From the NCBI GenBank assembly GCA_030345135.1, contig CP128386.1, positions 24,747 through 88,746 on the forward strand: a stretch of DNA of 64,000 nucleotides, read 5' to 3'. Positions 26,529-33,682 of the stretch are shown here, one piece after another. The position numbers and the translations under genes are program-made. A model generated the notes under the pieces. It was not told the origin of the DNA. It did no database searches and saw only the letters and a program-made list of their open reading frames with translations. Source of the stretch: Chitinophagaceae bacterium DXS (lineage in GTDB: Bacteria; Bacteroidota; Bacteroidia; Chitinophagales; Chitinophagaceae). The stretch's first letter is position 1. Each line of letters starts with the position of its first letter.

Positions 26529-27968
26529 GTGAAGAAGAATAACTCTGTTGTGTTTATTATAATCTCGCTATGCTGCTTTTTGTTGCTTTCTGCAGTGCAG
26601 TTTTATCTTGTCTTTAATACATACAAGCTAAAGAACCAGTCTTACTATTACGTTGAAAAAGAAGCGATCAAAGAAGCGTATATGAAGTTGATCCGGAATG
26701 ATAAGTTGTATCCCGGCGGACAAGCGATCATAGATAGCATTTTGAATCCACAACTCCGCGAACTTATTCAATTGCGGAAATCGGATATACAGCTATATAA
26801 TACCAAAGCAGCTTCCATTATGAATGTGCTGGTTTACGAATTGCGGCTGAAAGAATCTCTCTCAGAATTTTTTGTTTATTTCAGAAGAAAACAAGGTATT
26901 AAAGAACCGCTTGTTTATGCATTGTATATTAATGCAATCGATTTGGTTATCAGCAACAATCAGCACATACCGTTGTATGATAAGCAAAACAATGAATTGG
27001 CAGCATCGAATGACGAACAGGATTTTGCTGGTATCCGGATCGGTGGAACCTTGTCCCGGCCATCAAAATCTAATCTTGTCACAGATATGATCGTAAACCC
27101 TGACAAGCCATTGCAATACCATATTTCTTTTTCACTGTATGTAGATTCTGTTGCGCATTTTAAAACAATAGTGCTGCAAACCATACCCGTTCTTTGCCTT
27201 TCGATCGGGTCAATTCTTGTGATCGGAATGTTGTTTTTTATCACTTTTAGAAAATGGCAATCGCAAAAGCAGCTTTCAGAAATGAAATCCGATTTCATCA
27301 ATAATATTACGCATGAGTTTAACACACCTCTTGCGGCAATAATGATTGCAAACAAAAGTCTCAGGAATGATAAACTCATAAAAAATCCCAATCAGGTTGC
27401 ACTTTCCTCGGAGATTATTGAGCGGCAGACAAACAGGCTTAAACAGTTAGTTGACCAGGTACTCGATGTGGTTTCTTTCAGCCGCTTTACGCTTCATTGT
27501 GAACAACGGTCGCTTCATACTGCCCTTAGTGAAATAATTACAGATTTTAAAGCAAGATTTGATAATGAAATCATTCAAATAAGATACAATCCCGGCGCTG
27601 GGAATGACTGCATTTTGTTTGATCAATTTTATTTGACCACATTGGTCATTAATATACTGGACAATGCAGTCAAGTATAATGAAAGTAGCGTTAAGTGGAT
27701 AAACATTTCTACAGATGATAATGAACAATGCGTGTGTTTGCGTATTAATGATAACGGCCAGGGAATGAGTGCGGAAACACAAAAAAACATGTTCATGAAA
27801 TTTTATCGAAACATAGAAACCTGCCGTGATACGAGACCTAAAGGAATTGGATTGGGTTTGTACTATGTGTACAGAATTGCAAAAGCGCATGGCTGGAAAA
27901 TAAAAGTTGAAAGTGAATTGGGAGAAGGTACTATGTTTGTGCTCATTATTCCTAAACCTGTAAATTAA
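26529..27968 (+). CDS. Sensor histidine kinase next to the SusCD pair
   Basis: About 479 residues: one transmembrane helix at the N-terminus (VVFIIISLCCFLLLSAVQFYL), an extracytoplasmic sensor of about 190 residues, a second helix (TIPVLCLSIGSILVIGMLFFI), a HisKA domain with the phosphoacceptor in FINNITHEFNTPLAAI, and an ATPase domain with N, G1 and G2 boxes (NILDNAVKYN, INDNGQGMS, GIGLGLYYVYRIAKAHG). No HAMP domain is evident. A GTG start at 26529 puts the first helix at the very N-terminus; a TTG at 26499 is the alternative. It lies 7 bases before the response regulator gene. Confidence 0.9.
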   Translation: MKKNNSVVFIIISLCCFLLLSAVQFYLVFNTYKLKNQSYYYVEKEAIKEAYMKLIRNDKLYPGGQAIIDSILNPQLRELIQLRKSDIQLYNTKAASIMNVLVYELRLKESLSEFFVYFRRKQGIKEPLVYALYINAIDLVISNNQHIPLYDKQNNELAASNDEQDFAGIRIGGTLSRPSKSNLVTDMIVNPDKPLQYHISFSLYVDSVAHFKTIVLQTIPVLCLSIGSILVIGMLFFITFRKWQSQKQLSEMKSDFINNITHEFNTPLAAIMIANKSLRNDKLIKNPNQVALSSEIIERQTNRLKQLVDQVLDVVSFSRFTLHCEQRSLHTALSEIITDFKARFDNEIIQIRYNPGAGNDCILFDQFYLTTLVINILDNAVKYNESSVKWINISTDDNEQCVCLRINDNGQGMSAETQKNMFMKFYRNIETCRDTRPKGIGLGLYYVYRIAKAHGWKIKVESELGEGTMFVLIIPKPVN

Positions 27969-27975
27969 AACTCCT

Positions 27976-28662
27976 ATGATTGCCAGGTTACTATTAGTAG
28001 AAGATGAAATTGATCTTGGTAATATCACAAAACAATACCTGGAACTTGTAGACTTCACGGTTGACTGGTGCACGACGGGCAAAGATGCCCAACGCAAAGC
28101 ATGCAGCGACAGTTACCATCTCATTATTATTGATATCAATCTTCCGGACATTAATGGTTTTGAAGTAGCATCCTATATAAAACAGCATGCCGCTAATATG
28201 CCCTTTTTATTTCTTAGTGCAAGGCGTGCAAAAACTGACAGGCTAACGGGGCTGAAATTAGGTGCAGATGATTATGTGACCAAGCCGTTTGATATAGATG
28301 AATTGGTTTTACGCATCAGGAACATCATTAACAGAAACCGTGGGATGGTTCCCGGACATCCCTGTTTGCAGATTGGCGATTTTTGTTATTATCGCGATAC
28401 ATTGAAACTCGTTGTTGGTGGCAATAAAGAAATCTCGCTTACTCCACAAACCTCGCGGTTACTGGACTATTTATTAAGCAATTCCAACCGTTTATTAGAG
28501 CGAAAGGAAATTCTCGAGCACGTCTGGGGAAGCAACGATTATTTTTTAGGCCGCAGCCTGGATGTTTTTATGTCCCGCCTTCGCAAATACCTCAAAGGAA
28601 ACGAGTTAATCAGCATAAGTAATGTGTACGGTGTTGGTTTTGTGTTTAATGTGAAAGCCTAG
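27976..28662 (+). CDS. OmpR-family response regulator
   Basis: A 228-residue regulator. The receiver domain has E9/D10/E11 in the acidic pocket, phosphoacceptor D53 (IIDINLPDINGFEV), the conserved SARRAKTDR loop and KPFD. The C-terminal winged helix (about 130-228) has the OmpR-type LTPQTSRLLDYLLSNSNRLL and SLDVFMSRLRKYLKG motifs. It is the obvious partner of the kinase 7 bases upstream. The likely targets are the divergent susC/susD genes and its own promoter. Its final codons merge into a heptad array. Confidence 0.93.
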   Translation: MIARLLLVEDEIDLGNITKQYLELVDFTVDWCTTGKDAQRKACSDSYHLIIIDINLPDINGFEVASYIKQHAANMPFLFLSARRAKTDRLTGLKLGADDYVTKPFDIDELVLRIRNIINRNRGMVPGHPCLQIGDFCYYRDTLKLVVGGNKEISLTPQTSRLLDYLLSNSNRLLERKEILEHVWGSNDYFLGRSLDVFMSRLRKYLKGNELISISNVYGVGFVFNVKA

Positions 28663-28814
28663 AGCTTAAAGCTTAAAGCCTAAAGCGTAAAGCCCAAAAC
28701 TATTTGTACTCACTGCTAGATTATCCATCACAAAATACGATTTAGGCGCTGAAACTTATAGTTCAGACTAAACATGCCCGGTTTTAAGCTTTAGGCTTTG
28801 CGCTTTAAGCTTGC
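28663..28814. repeat. Inverted heptad pair after the response regulator gene
   Basis: The left arm 28663-28697 is five in-phase AGCYTAA heptads starting at the stop codon. The right arm 28780-28814 is five in-phase RGCTTTA heptads. Arms are mutually complementary across an 82-base spacer. Confidence 0.85.
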
Positions 28815-28820
28815 TTCCCC

Positions 28821-28840
28821 TGTGGCTAACCTGTGGATAA
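28821..28840 (-). promoter_or_regulatory. Tandem DnaA-box pair
   Basis: TGTGGATAA at 28832-28840 is the exact reverse complement of the consensus DnaA box TTATCCACA. TGTGGCTAA at 28821-28829 differs at one base. The 11-bp spacing places them on the same helix face. They lie before a hypothetical gene. Confidence 0.5.
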
Positions 28841-28908
28841 AACGGGCATTGTATCCAAAAATTGAAGGTAAATTTGCGGTTGATTAAAATTAATTGGGGG
28901 ATCGGATA

Positions 28909-29322
28909 ATGAAATATACGCAAGCAAACCTGGATAAGCTGGGAGATATTTTAGGTGAATCTGACTACGTGGTTCGATATGAGCGCGGGACTTTCCAAAG
29001 CGGATGGTGTTTGCTTGAGCAGAAAAAAGTGGTTGTTTTAAACAAATTCCTGAATGTAGAGGGACGAATTAATACGCTGTTAGAGCTGATCCCGCAAATA
29101 AATATAGACTTCGACAGACTCACGCATGGCTCTCAAAAGTTATATGAAGAAGTATTAAAAAGGGCCAGTGTTGCCCAGGCTGAAGAAGCTGATGCTCAGC
29201 AGGAGCCTCTGGTCGAGAGCCCTAAGGATGAAACTGCTGGACAGCAGGATCTTCCGGCCGAAAGCGCTCAAAATGAAGCGACTGAAACAGAAGGCGAAGA
29301 GAAAGAACCTGAAACTGAATAG
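28909..29322 (+). CDS. Hypothetical protein with acidic tail
   Basis: A 137-residue soluble protein. The first 85 residues (MKYTQANLDKLGDILGESD, then GTFQSGWCLLEQKKVVVLNK) look like a compact conserved domain. The last 50 are a low-complexity tail rich in Glu, Gln and Ala. I do not recognise a characterised family; similar short proteins occur in other Bacteroidota. The ATG at 28909 is preferred over a TTG at 28894 because a GGGGGA ribosome-binding-like stretch lies 8 bases before it. The tandem DnaA boxes lie about 70 bases upstream. Confidence 0.7.
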   Translation: MKYTQANLDKLGDILGESDYVVRYERGTFQSGWCLLEQKKVVVLNKFLNVEGRINTLLELIPQINIDFDRLTHGSQKLYEEVLKRASVAQAEEADAQQEPLVESPKDETAGQQDLPAESAQNEATETEGEEKEPETE

Positions 29323-29365
29323 CTTCGACGGCTGTTGGTAAAGCATTAGTCCTTATTTTTGACGC

Positions 29366-30145
29366 GTGCAAACAACATCTACCTTAAACATAACTTTCCT
29401 TGGAACCGGCACAAGCAGTGGTGTGCCAATGATCGCATGCAGTTGCGAAGTTTGTACTTCGCCAGACAGTAAGGACAAAAGGCTGCGTTCCTCCATCCTG
29501 GTTGAATCTCCGAAAACGACACTCGTGATTGACACTACTCCGGATTTTCGTCAGCAGATGTTACGCATCAACAACAAAAAACTGGACGCAGTAGTATTCA
29601 CACATCCTCATAAAGATCATATTGCCGGCCTGGATGATGTACGGGCATACAACTATTTTCAGCAAAAAGAAATGGATGTATATGCCAATGCACTAACGGA
29701 AGAGTCGTTAAAACGCGAATTTGCATATGCTTTTTCTGATAAGCGTTATCCCGGTGTACCGGAATTAAATCTGATCACTATTGATGAGACCGCATTTAAT
29801 GTTGGCGAGATAACCCTACAACCTGTTACAGTCTGGCATCACAAAATGCCTGTGTTCGGTTTTCGTTTTGAGAAGTTTACTTATATAACTGATGCCAATA
29901 GGATAGATGATGTAGAAAAAGAAAAAATTAAAGGATCTGAGGTGCTGATCATTAACGCGTTGAGACATCAGCAACATATTTCGCATTTTACATTGAGTGA
30001 AGCTATACAACTTGTGGATGAGCTAGAAATAAAGCAGGCGTATATAACACATATCAGTCATCAATTGGGCAAGCATGAAGAGGTAAGCAGGGATCTGCCT
30101 CCACACATTCATCTTGCTTATGATGGATTGAAACTGGCGGTATAG
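29366..30145 (+). CDS. MBL-fold metallohydrolase, PhnP-like
   Basis: A 259-residue cytosolic metallo-beta-lactamase-fold hydrolase. The family motifs are FLGTGTSSGVP at the first strand, a CSCEVC cysteine pair, the metal motif THPHKDHIAGLDD, and further ligands in TDANRIDD and THISHQLGKH. PhnP-like enzymes split cyclic phosphodiesters, but other substrates are possible. The start is GTG at 29366, just ahead of the first strand. A TATTTTTG box at 29354-29361 would place the transcription start almost at the codon, so the message may be leaderless. Confidence 0.87.
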   Translation: MQTTSTLNITFLGTGTSSGVPMIACSCEVCTSPDSKDKRLRSSILVESPKTTLVIDTTPDFRQQMLRINNKKLDAVVFTHPHKDHIAGLDDVRAYNYFQQKEMDVYANALTEESLKREFAYAFSDKRYPGVPELNLITIDETAFNVGEITLQPVTVWHHKMPVFGFRFEKFTYITDANRIDDVEKEKIKGSEVLIINALRHQQHISHFTLSEAIQLVDELEIKQAYITHISHQLGKHEEVSRDLPPHIHLAYDGLKLAV

Positions 30146-30186
30146 CCGCATCTGCGAAATTCAACCCGGTAATAAACCCAATAAAT

Positions 30187-30894
30187 ATGAACCCCGTTAA
30201 CTGGAAAGATTATCTTTCTTTCTCCAAAAAAGAGCGTATTGCAGTGTTTGTCCTGCTAGCACTGATTTTCTTACTGATTATAATTCCGCATCTTCTTCGG
30301 GACACCAAAGAGCAAATCGTTATCGAAGAACTCTCTGCGAACGACAGTTTAAATGTAGCCCAGGAATTTCCGAAGTCCATTACCAACGATGGTTACGACA
30401 GTGCCGGTTCAGCGCAGCACGAAGAAGCAAAAAACTTTTCTGTTTTCTATTTTGATCCGAATGCTCTTGAAGAAGCAGGTTGGCGAAAACTGGGAGTGAA
30501 TGAGAAAACGATCAGCACAATTTTACATTATCGTCTTAAGGGCGGAAGGTTTAGAAAGGCCGGGGATTTGAAGAAAATATACGGTCTGTCAGCAAAAGAT
30601 GCAGAACGGCTGGTGCCATATGTGCAGATCTCCGATGAAGTTTCTGTTAAACCTGCTGATAAGAAAAATGAAGTTTCAAAAGTTGGTGCCAGGAAATTGC
30701 TTGTCATCAATGTCAACTCCGCCACAGCCGGAGATCTGAAAACATTGCCAGGCATTGGAGATGTGCTGAGCGAGCGAATAATACGCTTTCGCAATAAGCT
30801 GGGACACTTCAGTTCTATTGACGAGGTAGGCAAAACATATGGCTTGCCGGATTCGACCTTCCAAAAAATAAAGCCATATTTAGTTTTGGAGTGA
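30187..30894 (+). CDS. ComEA-like helix-hairpin-helix protein
   Basis: A 235-residue protein with one transmembrane helix near the N-terminus (about residues 18-36, AVFVLLALIFLLIIIPHLL) and two C-terminal helix-hairpin-helix units. The first (about 95-140) is degenerate (RRL-type KIYGLSAKDAERLVPYV). The second has the ComEA pattern INVNSATAGDLKTLPGIGDV. This suggests a membrane-anchored DNA-binding protein, possibly for DNA uptake; function is inferred. It lies 41 bases after the MBL-fold gene and may be cotranscribed with it. Confidence 0.82.
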   Translation: MNPVNWKDYLSFSKKERIAVFVLLALIFLLIIIPHLLRDTKEQIVIEELSANDSLNVAQEFPKSITNDGYDSAGSAQHEEAKNFSVFYFDPNALEEAGWRKLGVNEKTISTILHYRLKGGRFRKAGDLKKIYGLSAKDAERLVPYVQISDEVSVKPADKKNEVSKVGARKLLVINVNSATAGDLKTLPGIGDVLSERIIRFRNKLGHFSSIDEVGKTYGLPDSTFQKIKPYLVLE

Positions 30895-30914
30895 TTTTTA
30901 TGGTATGATTTTAC

Positions 30915-30939
30915 TAGATTTATGCTAACAAATGTTAGC
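30915..30939 (+). promoter_or_regulatory. Promoter-like box and palindrome before the acyl-CoA dehydrogenase gene
   Basis: A TAGATTTA sequence (30915-30922, one mismatch to TAnnTTTG) is followed at once by a perfect palindrome, GCTAACAAATGTTAGC (30924-30939, 7-bp arms). The palindrome ends 2 bases before the ATG at 30942. A repressor bound here would cover the start site and start codon. Confidence 0.5.
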
Positions 30940-30941
30940 GT

Positions 30942-32081
30942 ATGGATTTCACCTTAAGCGAGCTGACCAGCCAGGTAGCAGAAACAGCAAGACAATTTGC
31001 ACAACGCAAGATCAAGCCACATGTAATGGAGTGGGACGAGCAGCAGATTTTTCCTGTAGAACTTTTTAAGGAAGCCGGCAAACTCGGTCTTATGGGCGTA
31101 CTTGTGCCCGAACGCTATGGCGGTTCCGGGCTGTCTTATTTTGAGTATAAGGTCATTATCGAAGAGATTGCCAGGGTTTGTGGATCAATCGGGTTAAGCA
31201 TTGCTGCACACAATTCTCTTTGCACCAATCATATTCTCACTTTCGGATGTGAAGATCTTAGAATGAAGTTCCTGCCTAAGCTAGCTTCCGGCGAGCATAT
31301 TGGCGCCTGGGGATTAACGGAAGCCGTGACCGGAAGCGACGCTGCAAATATGCAAACAACAGCAACCAGGGATGGTAAGTATTGGATATTGAATGGAACC
31401 AAGTGCTGGATCACGCATGGTAAATCAGCAGATATTGCTGTAGTGATCGCAAGAACCGGGGAACCGAATTCGAGAAACAACAGCACTGCATTTATTGTAG
31501 AAAGAGGAACGCCGGGATTTTCTGCCGGAAAAAAAGAAAATAAACTTGGCATGCGCGCCAGTGAAACAACGGAAATGATCTTTGATAATTGCCGCATTCC
31601 GGATGATAACCGCATGGGTGAAGTGGGAGATGGCTTTAAACAGGCATTAACCATACTGGACGGCGGAAGGATCTCAATAGCTTGCCTGGCACTCGGTATT
31701 GCAAAAGGAGCCTATGATGCCGCCCTGCAATATTCTAAAGAACGACACCAGTTCGGACAGCCAATTTCGAATTTTCAGGGAATCAGTTTCAAGCTTGCCG
31801 ATATGGCTACAGAGATCACAGCCGCTGAGTTATTAATCCTGCAGGCTTGTGACGGCAAAGTTCGAGGAGCCAATATTACCCGTCAGTCAGCAATGGCGAA
31901 ATATTATGCTTCTGAAGTCGCCGTAAAAGTAGCAACCGATGCAGTACAGATCTTCGGCGGATATGGTTATACGAAAGATTTTCCCGTAGAAAAATTTTAT
32001 CGCGATGCAAAACTCTGCACCATTGGAGAAGGCACTTCGGAAATACAGAAGATTGTGATTGCGAGAGAGGTGTTGAAGTAG
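30942..32081 (+). CDS. Acyl-CoA dehydrogenase
   Basis: A 379-residue FAD enzyme that oxidises acyl-CoA at the alpha-beta carbons, in beta-oxidation or branched-chain amino acid breakdown. It has the three ACAD domains: N-terminal helices, the middle beta domain with WGLTEAVTGSDAANMQTTA, and C-terminal helices with QIFGGYGYTKDFPVE and IGEGTSEIQKIVIAR, where the catalytic glutamate of short-chain enzymes falls (IGEGT). The length fits the short/medium-chain class. A palindromic site precedes the start codon. No other fatty acid gene is adjacent. Confidence 0.93.
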   Translation: MDFTLSELTSQVAETARQFAQRKIKPHVMEWDEQQIFPVELFKEAGKLGLMGVLVPERYGGSGLSYFEYKVIIEEIARVCGSIGLSIAAHNSLCTNHILTFGCEDLRMKFLPKLASGEHIGAWGLTEAVTGSDAANMQTTATRDGKYWILNGTKCWITHGKSADIAVVIARTGEPNSRNNSTAFIVERGTPGFSAGKKENKLGMRASETTEMIFDNCRIPDDNRMGEVGDGFKQALTILDGGRISIACLALGIAKGAYDAALQYSKERHQFGQPISNFQGISFKLADMATEITAAELLILQACDGKVRGANITRQSAMAKYYASEVAVKVATDAVQIFGGYGYTKDFPVEKFYRDAKLCTIGEGTSEIQKIVIAREVLK

Positions 32082-32173
32082 TGAATAGTGAATGGTGAAA
32101 GGTGAAAGGTGCCGCAGGTTGTTTTTTTTGAACAGGCCTTTGGTAAAGTGCGAATGTAGAAGTACGAAGTACG
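32081..32173. repeat. Heptad arrays (GTGAAAG and AAGTACG forms)
   Basis: 32081-32115 is five in-phase 7-mers of consensus GTGAAWG, overlapping the last base of the acyl-CoA dehydrogenase gene. 32146-32173 is four in-phase AAGTACG-like heptads. The first set is the reverse complement of the CACTWTT heptads at 32758 and in the later copy. Confidence 0.75.
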
Positions 32174-32214
32174 TTAAGTGAGTCAACATATCGCTTGCGC
32201 CAAGGTTCTCATTC

Positions 32215-32395
32215 GCCGTGGTTCGTGTCTTACGAATCTCAGGTACAATAAATGGTTCGTGAGACACGAACCACGGCTTCGCAAATACTTTTCAGTTCTC
32301 TCAAAGCCCTGAAGGGCGGCAGGCATTAGCGCAGGGCAACGCCCTGTGAAAAATAAACCATGCGATCGTTCGCCATGGTTCGTGTCTCACGAACC
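32215..32395. repeat. REP-like palindrome cluster
   Basis: An inverted repeat of 22-base arms (32215-32236 and 32256-32277, one mismatch) contains the palindrome GGTTCGTGAGACACGAACC. Its opposite-orientation form recurs at 32377-32395. Between them are two small hairpins, GCCCTGAAGGGC (32306-32317) and CAGGGCAACGCCCTG (32332-32346). The combination resembles repetitive extragenic palindromes; no transposase is present in the window. Confidence 0.75.
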
Positions 32396-32447
32396 ACAAG
32401 TGTATTAAAACCCGAAACAAATTTTATCGAAACAATTTTTAATCTCT

Positions 32448-32688
32448 ATGCCTAAGCACACAAAAACACATCAGATAACACTAATTGCTGAAAAGGGTGA
32501 TGATGCTTTATGGGGGCGTATTAAATATGACGATGACCTGATTGTTGTTATCGGTGAAACCACTGGGGGAACTTAAGCGTAAAATCGAAAAGACACTTGT
32601 AGATCTGCATGGATTTCTGCCGGCAAACTATCGGAGGTTCAATTTACAGTCGTTTCGAATAACCACAAAGGCTGCACCTAATCTTTAG
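32448..32688 (+). pseudogene. Frameshifted HicB-like antitoxin remnant (tentative)
   Basis: An ATG at 32448 opens a 42-codon frame (MPKHTKTHQITLIAEKGDD...) that stops at 32576. The +1-shifted frame continues with LKRKIEKTLVDLHGF and on to a stop at 32688. Removing one G from the GGGGG run at 32565-32569 joins them into one reading of about 80 residues. The pattern, a short beta strand region then a helix, resembles HicB-like or related small antitoxins, but this is a weak guess. It lies in the repeat island, and its 3' end lies in a duplicated segment. Confidence 0.4.
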
Positions 32689-32938
32689 ATTAATCACAGC
32701 CTTTGTTATAAAAAGTATCAGATGAAGTTAATGATGTCGAGTTTAATCAACCACTTCCACCTTTCACTATTGACTATTCACTTTTCACGTCTTCCAACGG
32801 ATAGCATTAACAACAAAGGCTGCAACTAATCTTCTGATTAATTACAGCCCTTGATATAAAAAGTATCAGATGAAATTAATGATGTTGAGTTTTAATCAAC
32901 CAGTTCCACCTTTCACTATTGACCATTCACTTTTCACC
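32665..32938. repeat. Two direct copies of a 124-126-bp repeat
   Basis: 32665-32788 and 32813-32938 are about 90 percent alike. Each opens with CAAAGGCTGCA and an inverted repeat that would form a hairpin (GGCTG to CAGCC), and each closes with CACTATT-type heptads and TTTTCAC. The second copy ends at the stop codon of the subunit 3 gene. Confidence 0.8.
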
Positions 32939-32940
32939 AT

Positions 32941-33600
32941 CTAATAGCTCGCACATTCCTTCATCTCCTTCTCCGTATAAGCAAAACCATATTGCTTCAA
33001 CACATCGTCAGGAACACCGTTCCATTTGTTAGGAACGTTACCCATATAGCCAACATCTTTTACACCAATTTCAGAAGTGTAGAAGCCGGTTGCTGTCAGG
33101 TTGCGCATCAGGTTAAAGAAGCTTACACCCTGGCTCATTTCAGGTTTTGCTTTTTTAGGATAAGCTATCTGATCAACCATTTCAATTTGTTGCTGTTTGC
33201 TGCAATCTTTGAACGGTTTGCCGTAATTGTTAAGGCACTGCAGATCAAGCCAACGTAACCCTCCGCGCATGGGTATCTGGTGCTCCGGCATATCCTTTAC
33301 AATAAACTCAATGAATTCAGGAACTTTTGCATCACTGGCGCTTCCGCTAACAGCATCTTTGGGAATGATGATGTCGCCAAGAATAGTAATGGTTGCCATT
33401 TCGTCTGCAGTAAAGAAGGTTTTCTGAGCCATTACACTTTTGTAATGCTCTTCTTCTTCAGCCATACGATTAATGTCGCTCGTTGGCGGTTTGGTGGCAG
33501 CGTCTTCAAGTTTTTTATCTCCTGTTTTGCAGGATTCTATTATTACACCGGTAGATACGGTACCTACAACAAGTGCTTTGAGTGTTTTTCTACGGTCCAT
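32941..33600 (-). CDS. Gluconate 2-dehydrogenase subunit 3 family protein
   Basis: A 219-residue exported protein. The N-terminus, MDRRKTLKALVVGTVSTG, looks like a twin-arginine signal, and IIESC (C24) is a plausible lipobox. The rest is the gluconate 2-dehydrogenase subunit 3 domain (FFTADEMATITILGDIIIP, then GGLRWLDLQCLNNYGKPF). These proteins escort or form complexes with GMC flavoprotein dehydrogenases. Here the GMC gene lies 82 bases upstream on the same strand. No cytochrome c subunit is seen. Confidence 0.88.
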   Translation of the reverse strand: MDRRKTLKALVVGTVSTGVIIESCKTGDKKLEDAATKPPTSDINRMAEEEEHYKSVMAQKTFFTADEMATITILGDIIIPKDAVSGSASDAKVPEFIEFIVKDMPEHQIPMRGGLRWLDLQCLNNYGKPFKDCSKQQQIEMVDQIAYPKKAKPEMSQGVSFFNLMRNLTATGFYTSEIGVKDVGYMGNVPNKWNGVPDDVLKQYGFAYTEKEMKECASY

Positions 33601-33682
33601 AATTTTATTTTAAATTATGATTAGCAATAATTTAGTACGACTATTCAACTAAAACCATTTTGCAAATAGTCTTTAAAAAAAA

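Noticed and set aside
27447-28097. 216-codon open frame antisense to the histidine kinase and regulator genes
   Set aside because: It covers the junction of two clear genes on the plus strand; no family features.
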